A DNA stretch of 64,000 bases from Pseudomonas sp. dw_358 (GCF_018449655.1 NZ_JAAVUX010000010.1:62001-126000); one strand, 5' to 3'; counted from the stretch's first letter, positions 18,186 through 27,640 are shown. Notes: generated by a model not told the origin, from the letters alone. A program made the numbers and translations.

Positions 18186-19556
18186 ATGACCATGCCCACC
18201 GCAGCCTACGTTGCCAAGCAGGCGCCAGACGCGGCCAGCGCCGCCGACTGGCAACCGCAACACCTGACGTCCGCGGACGTCAAATACGCCACCTGGATTG
18301 CCTTCTTCGCCTGGGTCTTCGCGGTGTATGACTTCATCCTGTTCGGCACCCTGCTGCCGGTCATGGGTGAGCACTTCAGCTGGAACCAGGCGACCCAGGC
18401 CGAGATTGCCACCTGGGTCGCGCTGGGCGGGGCGGTGGTAGCGTTTGCCATCGGCCCGGTGGTCGATCGCCTCGGCCGCCGGGCCGGGATCATCTTCACC
18501 GTGACCGGCTCGGCCCTGTGTTCGCTGCTGACGGCATTCACCGCCGGCATGGGCAAGGGAGGCCTGATCGGCGTGCGTTCGGTGGCGGGCCTGGGCTATG
18601 CCGAGGAAGGCGTCAACGCCACTTACCTGACGGAAATCTACGCCGCTTCCACCGACCCCAAACTGGTCAAGCGCCGCGGCTTCATTTACAGCCTGGTGCA
18701 GAGCGGCTGGCCAGTGGGCGCGCTGATTGCCGCCGGGCTGACGGCGGTGCTGCTGCCACAGATCGGCTGGCAGGGTTGCTTCGTCTTCGCCGCCATTCCG
18801 GCCTTCGTCGTGGCGTTTCTGGCACGCCGGCTGAAAGAGAGCCCGCAGTTCCAGGTGCACCTGCGCATCGCCCAGTTGCGCAAGAGCGGCCAGGACGGCC
18901 AGGCCCAGGCGCTGGCCAGGGCCTATGGCGTGGACTATCAGGAGCACGCCAAGGCCGGTATCGGCGCCGCCTTTCGCGGCACCGCCCTGCGCGCCACCCT
19001 GGTGCTCAGCGTGGCGTTGCTGCTCAACTGGTCGGCGATTCAAGTGTTCAGCGTGCTCGGCACCTCGGTGATCGTCAGCGTGCACCACGTGTCGTTCCAG
19101 AACTCCCTGTGGATTCTGGTGCTGTCCAACCTGGTGGGCTTTTGCGGCTACTTGTTCCACGGCTGGCTGGGCGACCGTATCGGCCGGCGCAACACGGTGG
19201 CCATGGGCTGGATGTGCGGTGGCCTGGCGTTCGCGGCGATGATCTATGGGCCGAGCGACCTGGTCACCGTGGTCACCCTGTACAGCGTCGGCCTGTTTTT
19301 CCTCAACGGTCCGTATTCGGCGCTGTTGTTCTTCATGAGTGAAAGCTTTCCCACCAGCATCCGCGCCACCGGCGGCGCCATCGTTCACGCCATGGGCCCG
19401 ATCGGCGCAGTGATGGCGGGCCTGGGCATCACCGGCGTATTGACCAGCGGCGGCCAGTGGTACAGCGCCGCGATCTGGTTCGGTGCGGTGCCGTGCTTTC
19501 TTTCCGGCCTGGTGATGTTGGCCGCGCGCCACGTCAGCCCTGACAGCGTCAAATAA
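18186..19556 (+). CDS. MFS transporter (metabolite:H+ symporter type)
   Basis: 456 residues with about 12 predicted membrane helices and a cytoplasmic N-terminal tail of some 35 residues. Helix 1 is [20 protein letters not shown], and the loop after helix 2 carries the MFS signature [11 protein letters not shown] second RLGDRIGRR-like signature is [11 protein letters not shown] in the C-terminal half, and the charged segment [12 protein letters not shown] follows helix 4. This is the metabolite:H+ symport branch that includes organic-acid carriers. In this operon it most likely imports the cyclic imide, its half-amide or the derived dicarboxylate. GAGG about 9 bases before ATG 18186 supports the start. 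It lies 32 bases after the imidase-like gene. Confidence 0.88.
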   Translation: MTMPTAAYVAKQAPDAASAADWQPQHLTSADVKYATWIAFFAWVFAVYDFILFGTLLPVMGEHFSWNQATQAEIATWVALGGAVVAFAIGPVVDRLGRRAGIIFTVTGSALCSLLTAFTAGMGKGGLIGVRSVAGLGYAEEGVNATYLTEIYAASTDPKLVKRRGFIYSLVQSGWPVGALIAAGLTAVLLPQIGWQGCFVFAAIPAFVVAFLARRLKESPQFQVHLRIAQLRKSGQDGQAQALARAYGVDYQEHAKAGIGAAFRGTALRATLVLSVALLLNWSAIQVFSVLGTSVIVSVHHVSFQNSLWILVLSNLVGFCGYLFHGWLGDRIGRRNTVAMGWMCGGLAFAAMIYGPSDLVTVVTLYSVGLFFLNGPYSALLFFMSESFPTSIRATGGAIVHAMGPIGAVMAGLGITGVLTSGGQWYSAAIWFGAVPCFLSGLVMLAARHVSPDSVK

Positions 19557-19569
19557 TCTGGAGCCTGCA

Positions 19570-20343
19570 ATGACTGATGCACAACAACGCCCCGTTGCGC
19601 TGATCACCGGTGCCGCCAGCGGCATCGGCCAGGCGCTCGCCGTGACCTATGCCAAACGCGGCGTGCGGGTGGTCGGGGGCTACTTCCCCGGTGACCCGCA
19701 CGATCACCATGAAACGCTGAAACAGGTGGCGGCCGTGGGCGGCGAATGCCTGATGCTGTCGCTGGATGTGGCCCGCACCGAGTCGGTGGACGCCTGGGCG
19801 GCAGCCGCCATGGAGCGCTACGGTCGCCTCGACTATGCCGTGGCCAATGCCGGTATCCTGCGCGCTGCACCGCTGCTGGAAATGACTGACGCACGCTGGG
19901 ACGAACTGCTCAATGTCGACCTTACCGGGGTCATGCGCACCTTTCGCGCGGCAGCCCGCTACCTGCGGCAGGACGGCGCCATGGTGGCGATCTCCTCGAT
20001 TGCCGGCGGCGTCTATGGCTGGCAGGACCATGCTCACTACGCGGCGGCCAAGGCCGGCGTGCCGGGGCTGTGCCGCTCGCTGGCCGTCGAACTGGCGCCC
20101 CGGGGCATCCGCTGCAACGCGGTGATTCCCGGCCTGATCGAAACGCCGCAGTCCCTCGACGCCAAGAACTCGCTGGGCCCCGCGGGCCTGGCCAAGGCGG
20201 CGCGGGCGATCCCCCTGGGCCGGGTTGGCCGAGCCGATGAAGTGGCGGCGCTGGTGGCCTTTCTGACCTCCAGCGAAGCCAGCTACCTGACCGGGCAAAG
20301 CATCGTGGTCGACGGCGGCCTGACCGTGCGTTGGCCGGATTGA
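19570..20343 (+). CDS. Short-chain dehydrogenase/reductase (first of a tandem pair)
   Basis: 257 residues, classical SDR. The Rossmann cofactor motif TGAASGIG lies at residues 13-20, NAG follows in VANAGILR, the active-site tyrosine and lysine are Y157 and K161 in HYAAAKAG, and the family C-terminus is [12 protein letters not shown]. The protein oxidises or reduces a hydroxyl/carbonyl group with NAD(P). The residue after the second strand is not an acidic NAD-selecting Asp in an obvious position (VVGGYFPGD), so cofactor choice is unclear. It starts 13 bases after the MFS gene. In the proposed pathway it could act on a hydroxy or keto side group of the imide-derived acid, but no substrate is shown. 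Confidence 0.88.
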   Translation: MTDAQQRPVALITGAASGIGQALAVTYAKRGVRVVGGYFPGDPHDHHETLKQVAAVGGECLMLSLDVARTESVDAWAAAAMERYGRLDYAVANAGILRAAPLLEMTDARWDELLNVDLTGVMRTFRAAARYLRQDGAMVAISSIAGGVYGWQDHAHYAAAKAGVPGLCRSLAVELAPRGIRCNAVIPGLIETPQSLDAKNSLGPAGLAKAARAIPLGRVGRADEVAALVAFLTSSEASYLTGQSIVVDGGLTVRWPD

Positions 20344-20360
20344 ATTCATTGGAGAAGCAC

Positions 20361-21125
20361 ATGATCAGAACCCTTGCCCAACCCCTGGCTGGCCGCCGCA
20401 CCGTGATCACTGGCGCCGCCAGCGGCATCGGCGCCGCCATTGCCCGGGCCTGCAGCGAAGCCGGCGCGCGCCTGGTGCTCTGCGACCGCAACGGCGAAGC
20501 CTTGAGCGGCGTGGCCGAGCATTGCCGCACACTCGGCGCCGAAGTCCATGAGTGCGTGGCCGATGTGGGCACCCGAGCGGGCGCCCAGGCCGGCGTCGAC
20601 CTGTGCATCGAGCGGCTGGGCGGCATCGACATCCTCGTCAACAATGCCGGCATGCTGACCCAGGCCCGCTGCGTCGACCTGACCCAGGAGATGTGGGACG
20701 ACATGCTGCGGGTCGACCTGACCAGCGTGTTCATCGCCAGCCAGCGGGCGCTGCCGTTCATGCTGGAACAACAGTGGGGGCGAATCATCAATGTCGCCTC
20801 CCAGTTGGGCATCAAGGGCGGCGCCGAACTGACCCACTATGCCGCCGCCAAGGCCGGGGTGATCGGATTCACCAAGTCCCTGGCCCTGGAGGTGTCCAAG
20901 GACAACGTGCTGGTCAACGCCATCGCCCCCGGCCCGATCACCACTCGCCTGGTCGAAGGTTTGAGCCAGGACTGGAAAGCGGCCAAAGCCAAGGAGCTGC
21001 CCCTGGGCCGCTTCGGCCTGGCCGAGGAAGTGGCGCCCATCGCCGTGCTGCTGGCGTCCGAGCCTGGCGGCAACCTCTTTGTCGGCCAGACCCTGGGCCC
21101 CAACTCCGGCGATGTCATGCCCTGA
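20361..21125 (+). CDS. Short-chain dehydrogenase/reductase (second of a tandem pair)
   Basis: 254 residues, classical SDR. Cofactor motif TGAASGIG lies near residue 17, an aspartate follows in LVLCDRNGE (suggesting NAD preference), NNAG is present in ILVNNAGML, and the catalytic pair is Y160/K164 in HYAAAKAG. The C-terminus departs from the usual VDGG and ends GQTLGPNSGDVMP. GGAGA ten bases upstream selects ATG 20361. It follows the first SDR after 17 bases. The two are clearly paralogous but differ through most of their length, so they probably handle different steps or stereoisomers. Such an SDR pair beside an imidase and amidase implies a substrate bearing an oxidisable group. Confidence 0.88.
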   Translation: MIRTLAQPLAGRRTVITGAASGIGAAIARACSEAGARLVLCDRNGEALSGVAEHCRTLGAEVHECVADVGTRAGAQAGVDLCIERLGGIDILVNNAGMLTQARCVDLTQEMWDDMLRVDLTSVFIASQRALPFMLEQQWGRIINVASQLGIKGGAELTHYAAAKAGVIGFTKSLALEVSKDNVLVNAIAPGPITTRLVEGLSQDWKAAKAKELPLGRFGLAEEVAPIAVLLASEPGGNLFVGQTLGPNSGDVMP

Positions 21126-21151
21126 ATAACGGCGTATAGAAGGCGAACACC

Positions 21152-21451
21152 ATGTGTGGACTGTGCGGCCTGCTGGGCCAGGATGTTCACTGGAGCGACC
21201 CGCTGGGCGATGAACTGCCGCGCCGGCGGGAACGCTTGCGACGGATCGCGGCGATCAATCGGGTACTGGCGCCCTTTCGCCTCGGCGTCTCGGACTTTCA
21301 AGGCTCGGCGTACCTGCTGCAAGGTGCCACCGGGCGTCAGGAACTGGCCAGCGGCCTGGATGAACTTTGGGACAAGGCCCAGGCCATGCTGGGTCGCGTC
21401 CCGGACCCGCTGGACCTGAGCGTCCTCGCCCACCTGGAGCAACACCCATGA
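21152..21451 (+). CDS. Small conserved-looking protein with an N-terminal MCGLCG motif
   Basis: 99 residues, not assigned to any named family. It begins MCGLCGLLGQDVHWSD, giving a CxxC pair at C2 and C5 followed by a nearby histidine, then an arginine-rich stretch (RRRERLRR), VLAPFRLGVSDFQGSAYLLQ and a helical tail. The start resembles the Cys2 of class-II glutamine amidotransferases, but the rest is far too short for that fold. Its TGA overlaps the ATG of the CobW-type GTPase gene (ATGA), so translation is coupled. A metal-binding or iron-sulfur role, or a client of the CobW metallochaperone, is a reasonable guess. Weak to moderate certainty that it is translated; the overlap and operon spacing (26 bases after the SDR) support it. 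Confidence 0.7.
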   Translation: MCGLCGLLGQDVHWSDPLGDELPRRRERLRRIAAINRVLAPFRLGVSDFQGSAYLLQGATGRQELASGLDELWDKAQAMLGRVPDPLDLSVLAHLEQHP

Positions 21452-22437
21452 GTCGGCCCCTGAACGTGATCACCGGTTTTCTCGGCAGCGGCAAGACCAC
21501 CCTGCTCCAGCGCTTGCTGGCCGGCCAGGACCTGGCCGACACCGTGGTGCTGATCAACGAATTCGGTGAAATCGGCCTGGACCACCTGTTGGTGCAGACA
21601 CTCGCCCCCGACGTGGTGTTACTGCCCAGCGGTTGCGTGTGCTGCTCGGTGCGCGGTGACCTCAAGGCCGCTCTGCTACTGCTCGACGAACGTCGCCGGC
21701 GCGGCGAGATTGCGGACTTTGCCCGGGTGCTCCTTGAAACCACCGGGCTGGCCGACCCGGCGCCGATCCTCGCGACTCTGGCCACCGACGCCCACCTGCG
21801 CGGGCACTATCATCTGGGTTTGATCATCACCGTGGTCGACGCCGAGCACGCAGCGCTGCAGGAGCAACTGCACCCCGAATGGCTGGCCCAGGTGGCCGCT
21901 GCCGACCGCCTGCTGCTGAGCAAGGACGACCGTGTCCCCGCCACTCGGCTCCAGGCGCTGCGCGAGCGCCTCGGCCAGCTCAATGCCGGCGCCCCGCAGT
22001 GGCTGGCCAGAACCGTGGAAGGCGGTGACGAACTGCTCTGGGGTCAGGGCCTGGGCGGTCCGGCCATCGCCGAGGAAGTCGGGCGCTGGCAGCTTTTCAA
22101 GCCGGTGGACAACGTGCGCCACAGCCAGGCGCAGGTCTGTTGCCTGAGCTTCGACACGCCGCTGGACTGGGTCACCTTCGGCGTCTGGCTGTCCATGCTG
22201 TTAAGATGCCATGGCGCACGCATTCTCCGGGTCAAGGGCCTTCTCGACGTGATCAACAGTGAACAGCCGGTCGTCATTCATGGTGTGCAGCATTGCCTGC
22301 ATGCACCGTTGCACCTGGCCGCGTGGCCCAACGGCGAGCGCGGTTCGCGGCTGGTGTTCATCGTTCGCGATCTTGACACCGCACTGCTACGTCGTTCGTT
22401 CCATGCCTTCCTTGGCCAGACAGAGCGAGCGGCATGA
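21448..22437 (+). CDS. CobW/COG0523-type metallochaperone GTPase
   Basis: 329 residues. The G1 loop is GFLGSGKTT (10-18), the metal-binding CxCC is C63/C65/C66 in SGCVCCSV, the Walker B region is LLETTGLADP, and a C-terminal CobW_C domain carries ILRVKGLL and the HGVQH segment. Members hand Zn, Co, Fe or similar ions to a client enzyme at the cost of GTP. Within this operon the metal-dependent imidase-like hydrolase, or the CxxC small protein just upstream, are the obvious candidate clients. Start ATG 21448 overlaps the stop of the small protein, and the gene's own TGA overlaps the start of the next gene. Confidence 0.88.
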   Translation: MSRPLNVITGFLGSGKTTLLQRLLAGQDLADTVVLINEFGEIGLDHLLVQTLAPDVVLLPSGCVCCSVRGDLKAALLLLDERRRRGEIADFARVLLETTGLADPAPILATLATDAHLRGHYHLGLIITVVDAEHAALQEQLHPEWLAQVAAADRLLLSKDDRVPATRLQALRERLGQLNAGAPQWLARTVEGGDELLWGQGLGGPAIAEEVGRWQLFKPVDNVRHSQAQVCCLSFDTPLDWVTFGVWLSMLLRCHGARILRVKGLLDVINSEQPVVIHGVQHCLHAPLHLAAWPNGERGSRLVFIVRDLDTALLRRSFHAFLGQTERAA

Positions 22438-23618
22438 CTGAACCCATCACGCTGCGCGTGCTCGGCACGTCGGTCACCCTGCTGGAGTCGATCCGCCAAC
22501 GCGCCGAGCAAGAGCTGGGCATTCGCCTTGTCTATCAGATCCACGAAGTGCAGCAGGCGCAACGCATCGCCGTGATGCAGCCGGACAGCTATGACCTGTA
22601 TGACCAGTGGTTCCATAACGTCGACCTGGTCTGGCCGGCCAGGGCCATCCAGCCCATCGACACGCGCCGCCTGGCGCTGTGGGAAGAGATCAACGACCTG
22701 CCCAAGCGCGGACGCCTGAGCCCGGATGATCGCCTGGCCACCGGCAGCCTGCCCTGCGACCGGCTGTTCGTGCAGCACGATGGCGGCCTGGGCAACCGCC
22801 CCAGCGACTTGATCAGCATGCTGCCGCTGACCCACAACGCCGACAGTTTCGCCTATCGCCCGGAGCGCCTGCCCAACGGCCTGACCCAGGATCAGGAAAG
22901 CTGGTCGTGGCTGCTGGACGAGCGCTGGTGCGGGCGCATCGCGTTGCAAAGCGATGCCTCCATCGGCGCGCTGGATGCGGCCATGGCCGTGCAGGCTGCG
23001 GGGCTGGCGGACTTCGCCAATATCGGCAACCTGGAACTGGACGAGATCGACCGCCTGGCCAAGGTCTTGATCGACAAGCAGCGCCATGGGCATTTCGCCG
23101 CGTTCTGGTCGGATGATCAGGAGGCCGGCGAACTGATGATGCAGCCGCGCATCGACATTCAAAGCCTGTGGTCGCCGACCTTGATGCAGCTGCACCGCGC
23201 GGGGGTGCAGTACCGCCTGGCCGTGCCCCGCGAAGGCTATCGCGCCTGGTTCGGCGGCCTGTCGCTGTCACGTTGCGCCACCGGTAAAGTGCGCGACGCC
23301 GCCTACGCCTACCTCAACTGGTGGCTCGCCGGCTGGCCCGGCGCGGTCATGGCGCGCCAGGGCTTCTACATTTCCAACCCGCTGCGCACCCGCGACCACC
23401 TCAGCGCCGCCGAATGGGACTACTGGTACGCGGGCCTTGCGGCCCGTGAAGAGCTGCCGGGCAGCGACGGCCTGCCCCTGATCGACATCGGCGCCTGTCG
23501 CGAAGGCGGCTCCTATGCGCAACGCATGGGACACATCAGCGTGTGGAATTCGGTCATGGATGAGCACAATTATCTGGTGCGGCGCTGGGCTGATTTTCTG
23601 CGGGCCGGGCGGGGGTAG
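22434..23618 (+). CDS. Binding-protein-like protein lacking a signal peptide
   Basis: 394 residues resembling the type-2 periplasmic substrate-binding fold of spermidine/putrescine or iron ABC transporters. The N-terminus ITLRVLGTSVTLLESI matches a mature binding protein strand, and AYLNWWLAGWPGAVMARQGFY matches the usual C-lobe. There is no signal peptide, lipobox or hydrophobic leader: the protein begins MTEPITLRVL. ATG 22434 overlaps the stop of the CobW gene (ATGA), so the short N-terminus is firmly placed and the protein should stay in the cytoplasm. No ABC permease or ATPase is present. A cytoplasmic binding protein tied to a metallochaperone suggests an enzyme or sensor role, not uptake. 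It is the last gene of the operon. Confidence 0.75.
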   Translation: MTEPITLRVLGTSVTLLESIRQRAEQELGIRLVYQIHEVQQAQRIAVMQPDSYDLYDQWFHNVDLVWPARAIQPIDTRRLALWEEINDLPKRGRLSPDDRLATGSLPCDRLFVQHDGGLGNRPSDLISMLPLTHNADSFAYRPERLPNGLTQDQESWSWLLDERWCGRIALQSDASIGALDAAMAVQAAGLADFANIGNLELDEIDRLAKVLIDKQRHGHFAAFWSDDQEAGELMMQPRIDIQSLWSPTLMQLHRAGVQYRLAVPREGYRAWFGGLSLSRCATGKVRDAAYAYLNWWLAGWPGAVMARQGFYISNPLRTRDHLSAAEWDYWYAGLAAREELPGSDGLPLIDIGACREGGSYAQRMGHISVWNSVMDEHNYLVRRWADFLRAGRG

Positions 23619-23800
23619 GATCGGGGTGGGCCCTGGGGTGCACGTGCCCCCAACGCTTTCCCCACCCCCGGCCGATGTCCTGACGACAGCCAGGTCTGTA
23701 CAGGCCAGATTTCCCCCTGCCATTCAGCTCCCGTTTACCCATCCCGCTCTACAGTCCTCGCACCTGCCACCCCATGGCTCTTCTCCACAAGGTGCCCTAA

Positions 23801-24493
23801 ATGCAGCAAGCCGGCGTTCAGCCCCGCAGTCAGACCGCACAGCCGCCCCGTGCGCTGTTCACTCGGCGCAAGATCATCCTCGCGGGAGTGATTCTCGCCG
23901 CCCTGCTCGCCTATGCCTGGGTCTGGTTCGCCCGGCCGGCCAACATCCGCGACCTGAGCGTGGGCAACCGTCTGGCACATTCGGGGCTGATGGCCAGCTG
24001 GAAGGCAGGTGACATCATTGTCTTGCTGCGCCATGCCGAGCGCTGTGACCGGTCCACGCGCAGCTGCATGGCCGCAGAAAACGGCATTACCTTGCACGGC
24101 GCCGCCGTGGCCACCCAGTTGGGCACAGTGTTCTCGACCCTGGGGCTGGCCAACACGGACGTGCTGGCCAGCGACACCCTGCGCACCCAGCAGACTGCGC
24201 AACTGGCCTTCAAGCCGCAGACGGCAACGGTGCAGCATTGGTTGTTCAAGTGCAGCGGCGACGTGCTGGGCCAGGCACTGGGGCAGAAGACTGCCCAGCG
24301 CAACCTGGCGCTGGTGACCCACAGCGAGTGCTTCGACCGGCTGGAGCGGCAGATGGGCATCACCGAGACCACCCGCAACCCCTACGCCAACGCGCTGTTC
24401 ATTCGCGTCGGCAGCGATGGGCACAAACCGCGAATCCTCGGCTTCATGCACGCCAAGAACTGGAGACTGGCCAGCCTGGCACCCGCCGCGTGA
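23801..24493 (+). CDS. Membrane-anchored histidine phosphatase family protein (PmrG/Ais-like)
   Basis: 230 residues. A basic N-terminal tail is followed by one membrane helix (IILAGVILAALLAYAWVWF, about 25-43), predicting a periplasm-facing catalytic domain. The histidine phosphatase signature is LLRHAERCD (near residue 76), with the second catalytic histidine in ALVTHSECF. Four cysteines in RCDRSTRSCM, FKCSG and HSECF could form disulfides outside the cytoplasm. Related PmrG/Ais proteins remove phosphate from lipopolysaccharide heptose; that substrate is an extrapolation. The gene stands apart from the imide operon by 182 bases and ends three bases before the convergent inositol-phosphatase gene. 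Confidence 0.82.
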   Translation: MQQAGVQPRSQTAQPPRALFTRRKIILAGVILAALLAYAWVWFARPANIRDLSVGNRLAHSGLMASWKAGDIIVLLRHAERCDRSTRSCMAAENGITLHGAAVATQLGTVFSTLGLANTDVLASDTLRTQQTAQLAFKPQTATVQHWLFKCSGDVLGQALGQKTAQRNLALVTHSECFDRLERQMGITETTRNPYANALFIRVGSDGHKPRILGFMHAKNWRLASLAPAA

Positions 24494-24496
24494 GGC

Positions 24497-25312
24497 TCAG
24501 GCATCCAGCGTCGGCCCCACCATCGCCGCCACTTGCGCGTACACCTGCGGCCCCGCCACCAGCAGCGGGTTGCCGCTGAGCAAGCCATTGCCGCGCAGAA
24601 AGTCGTTATCGCGCCCGCCGGCTTCGGCCACCATCACCAGGCCGGCCAGGCAATCCCAACTGTTGATGTGGGTCTCGTAATAGCCGATCAGGCGCCCCGC
24701 CGCCACATAGGCGGTCATCAGCGCCCCGGAGCCGTTGCGGATGAACGTACCGCCCTGCTCCAGCAACTGGCTGAGCACCGGAATGAAATGCTCCTTGCCA
24801 TCACGGTGGTTGGTGCCCATACCCATCACCCCGTGGCGCACGTCCGGCACATCGCGCACCCGCATGGGCTGGTCATTGAGCCAGGCGCCGTGGCCGCTGC
24901 GAGCGTGGAACAGTTCGCCATGCACGGCATCGGCAATCACCCCGATGGCGGCCTTGCCATCCACCAGCAAGCCGATGGACACGCACCAGCTGTGCAGGCC
25001 GTTGACAAAGCAGCTGGTGCCGTCGATCGGGTCGACTACCCAGATGCAGCGTGCATCCAGGTCCGCCGCGCCGGTTTCTTCGCCCAGAAAACCGTCTTCG
25101 GGGAATGCCTCGGCCAAGGTCTGCTTGATGAAGGCTTCAGTCTGCTTGTCGACGATGCTCACCAGGTCCTGCAGCTCGTCACCCTTGTGCTCTACCACCA
25201 GGGTGTCGCGCTGGCGATAAGCAAGCTCGGCCAGGCGGGCGGCTTCGGTGGCGAGGGTCTTGGCGGTTTCGTAACGGTGTTGCAGCTGGGCGTCAGGCAA
25301 AGGTGCGGTCAT
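24497..25312 (-). CDS. Inositol monophosphatase family phosphatase
   Basis: 271 residues with the full metal-dependent phosphatase signature: GEET in FLGEETGA, WVVDPIDGTSCFVNG for two metal ligands, and INSWDCLAG near the C-terminus for the third aspartate. It is cytoplasmic. Members act on inositol-1-phosphate, fructose-1,6-bisphosphate, histidinol phosphate or 3'-phosphoadenosine phosphates. It is not the canonical SuhB or CysQ by context, as no partner genes lie beside it. AGGAGC precedes ATG 25312. Confidence 0.87.
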   Translation of the reverse strand: MTAPLPDAQLQHRYETAKTLATEAARLAELAYRQRDTLVVEHKGDELQDLVSIVDKQTEAFIKQTLAEAFPEDGFLGEETGAADLDARCIWVVDPIDGTSCFVNGLHSWCVSIGLLVDGKAAIGVIADAVHGELFHARSGHGAWLNDQPMRVRDVPDVRHGVMGMGTNHRDGKEHFIPVLSQLLEQGGTFIRNGSGALMTAYVAAGRLIGYYETHINSWDCLAGLVMVAEAGGRDNDFLRGNGLLSGNPLLVAGPQVYAQVAAMVGPTLDA

Positions 25313-25504
25313 GGGGCAGCTCCTGGGGTCGATAAGCCGATGATAGACCGGTTCACATGACAGTCACGAGCCCTTCGGGACCGTCCGTCCGCCACCGACC
25401 AACTGCATGGAACTTGGCCCGGTTCTGGCAAACACTCCGACGGGAACGGAATTTTGTCGCTCGTCCATACCGTCCGACATGGATCAATCGAAACCGAGGT
25501 ACAG

Positions 25505-27412
25505 ATGTCCAGATCAGGAATCAAACACCGGGCGCGCAAGCTCTCGCGCAACCGTTACTGGCAATCAGCAGCAGGCATCGCCCTGACGTTCCTGATCGCA
25601 GGCGCCACCTGGCTTTACAGCGCGGAACCCACCGCCGCGCCCGACATGAACACCGCCATGGCCGTGCAGATCCAGCACAACGACAAGCCATGGACCGAGC
25701 ACGACTCGCGCTTCTCCAATTTCGTCGATGACCTGCGGGCCGGCAAGGTTTCAGAAGCGGTGACCGGCAACGATCACCTGTACGTGACCCTCAAGGACGG
25801 CGAGCGCTATGCCATCGTCGACCAGTTGGGCCTGGCTGCACGCCAGACTTATGACTTCGTGGCCCGGTACACCACCCCACGCTTCCAGTTTTCCGAACTC
25901 AAGGAGCGCCCGTCGGCCGCCTTCAGTGCCGGCTACGCCATCGACATGGCCATGCGCCTGCTGATCATCGGCGTGGTCCTGAGCGTGGCCTGGCCGATGC
26001 TCTGGGGTTTTGTCACCAGTCACCTCAAGCGCAAAAAGAAATCAAAGATCACCTTCGACGACGTGATCGGTTGCGGTGAAGCCAAGCAGGCGCTGCTGGA
26101 CATCGCTGCCGCCCAGCGTCACCCCGAGCGTTTTTCATCGCTGGGCGCCCGCGCGCCTCGCGGCGTGTTGCTGACCGGCCTGCCCGGTACCGGCAAGACG
26201 CATCTGGCCAAGGCCCTGGCCGCCGAGTGCGGGGTCAATTTCATTGCCGCCACCGGCAGCGATTTTTCCAGCATGTTTTATGGCGTCGGCATCATCAAGG
26301 TGCGCAACCTGTTCCGCCAGGCGCGGCGCAAAGCCCCCTGCATCATTTTGATCGACGAGATCGACGGCATCGGCAAGCGCGCCTCCGAGCCGCGCATGGG
26401 CGAGACCGAGCAGAACCGCATCGTCAACCAGTTCCTCACCGAAATGGATGGTTTCAACGGCGCCGAAGGCGTGCTGGTGATCGGTGCCACCAACCTGGCC
26501 GAATCCCTGGACCCGGCCCTGCGCCGTGAAGGCCGCTTCGACCGCACCATCGCCGTGGCGCTGCCGACCCTGGAAGACCGCAAGGGCCTGCTGAGCCTGT
26601 ACCTGAGCAAATTGAAAAAGGTCGGCGAGATGGACATCGACCGCCTGGCGGGCACGTGCATGGGCCTGACCCCGGCGGCCATTGCATCCTTGGTGAACCA
26701 GGCGGCGATCTTTGCCGCTCGCGAACACGCCAGTTCCATCGAAGAGCGCCACGTGATCGACGCCATCGAGACCAACCGCATCGGCGAGCAGCCGTCCGGC
26801 ATCACGCCGTTCACGGAACAAGAGCGCCTGTGCATCGCTGTGCATGAAGCGGGCCATGCGCTGACTGCCGCGCGCCTGAAAATCGGCAAAGTCGACAAGG
26901 TTACCATCCTGCCCCGTGGCCAGGCCCTGGGCGTGACCCTGGTGATCCCGACCGAAGACAAGCGTCTGCACCGCAAGTCGGAGCTGGAAAACCGCATCGT
27001 CATGCTGCTGGCAGGACGCGCCGCCGAGAAAATGTATTTCAACGAAGTGTCCTCGGGCGCCTCTTCGGACCTGCAGGAAGCCACCAAGATCGCCCTGTCC
27101 ATGGTCAGCGGCCTGGGCATGGGGCCGAACAAGGACCTGGCCACCCTGAGCGTGATGCGCGAAGCGGGCATCGAAGTCGAGCCGGGCAAGACCCTGGACC
27201 AGGTCAACACCCTGCTGCGCGAGCAGGAAGCGGTATGCGACGCCCTGCTGGAAGAACACCGCGACGTCATGGACTTCATCGTCGACCGCCTGTTGATGGA
27301 AGAAACCATCAACGGCACCGAGGTGTATGCCGCACTGGGGATGAATGTGCGCAGCCTGCATGCCCATGATGCGCAGGGGTTGGAGCAGGCCGCTGCCTAT
27401 ACCGGTAGCTGA
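25505..27412 (+). CDS. FtsH-family membrane AAA+ zinc protease (paralogue)
   Basis: 635 residues with the FtsH layout. First membrane helix about 19-41, an extracytoplasmic domain to about 145, second helix LLIIGVVLSVAWPMLWGF, then the AAA+ module with Walker A GLPGTGKTH (225-233), Walker B CIILIDEID and an arginine finger in RREGRFDR. The M41 protease domain has HEAGH (447-451) and the third zinc ligand in SSDLQEATK. Both activities look intact. It should degrade membrane and some cytosolic proteins. The housekeeping ftsH of Pseudomonas sits with rrmJ/folP/glmM, which are absent here, so this is probably a second copy. GAGG at 25496-25499 selects ATG 25505 over an in-frame TTG at 25454. REPIN and giant adhesin gene follow. 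Confidence 0.92.
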   Translation: MSRSGIKHRARKLSRNRYWQSAAGIALTFLIAGATWLYSAEPTAAPDMNTAMAVQIQHNDKPWTEHDSRFSNFVDDLRAGKVSEAVTGNDHLYVTLKDGERYAIVDQLGLAARQTYDFVARYTTPRFQFSELKERPSAAFSAGYAIDMAMRLLIIGVVLSVAWPMLWGFVTSHLKRKKKSKITFDDVIGCGEAKQALLDIAAAQRHPERFSSLGARAPRGVLLTGLPGTGKTHLAKALAAECGVNFIAATGSDFSSMFYGVGIIKVRNLFRQARRKAPCIILIDEIDGIGKRASEPRMGETEQNRIVNQFLTEMDGFNGAEGVLVIGATNLAESLDPALRREGRFDRTIAVALPTLEDRKGLLSLYLSKLKKVGEMDIDRLAGTCMGLTPAAIASLVNQAAIFAAREHASSIEERHVIDAIETNRIGEQPSGITPFTEQERLCIAVHEAGHALTAARLKIGKVDKVTILPRGQALGVTLVIPTEDKRLHRKSELENRIVMLLAGRAAEKMYFNEVSSGASSDLQEATKIALSMVSGLGMGPNKDLATLSVMREAGIEVEPGKTLDQVNTLLREQEAVCDALLEEHRDVMDFIVDRLLMEETINGTEVYAALGMNVRSLHAHDAQGLEQAAAYTGS

Positions 27413-27426
27413 TCCTCAACCTCGAC

Positions 27427-27518
27427 GTCCTGCAAGAGCGAGCTTGCTCGGGAAAGCCGTCACGCGGTGGTTCATCAAGACCGCGTGCCCCAGTTCCCGA
27501 GCAAGGTCGGTCCTGCGA
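27427..27518. repeat. REPIN-like pair of inverted REP sequences
   Basis: Two related REP units face each other. The left unit contains AGCGAGCTTGCTCGGGAAAG; the right unit, on the opposite strand, contains ACCTTGCTCGGGAACTG. They share the TTGCTCGGGAA core and an outer GTCCTGC/GCAGGAC arm, and inner arms GACCGCG/CGCGG. A related pair lies at 54491-54578. Such elements are mobilised by RAYT transposases encoded elsewhere; none is in the window. Confidence 0.7.
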
Positions 27519-27562
27519 TCAGATACACCACCCCGCTCTGAGAGACCCATCACAACCCCGAA

Positions 27563-27590
27563 CAGTCGTGCAGGCAATCTGCCACGACTG
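27563..27590 (+). terminator. Weak stem-loop downstream of the ftsH paralogue
   Basis: CAGTCGTG and CACGACTG form an 8-bp stem around a 12-base loop. A short TTTT follows after nine bases. It lies about 150 bases past the ftsH-like stop and may end that transcript. Confidence 0.35.
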
Positions 27591-27640
27591 TGCTGTGCTT
27601 TTAGCTGATATCGCCGGATCCAATACCTGACCAACGGCCA

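Noticed and set aside
21152-21451. EgtC-like class-II glutamine amidotransferase suggested by the MCGLCG start
   Set aside because: Only 99 residues, with none of the downstream amidotransferase motifs.
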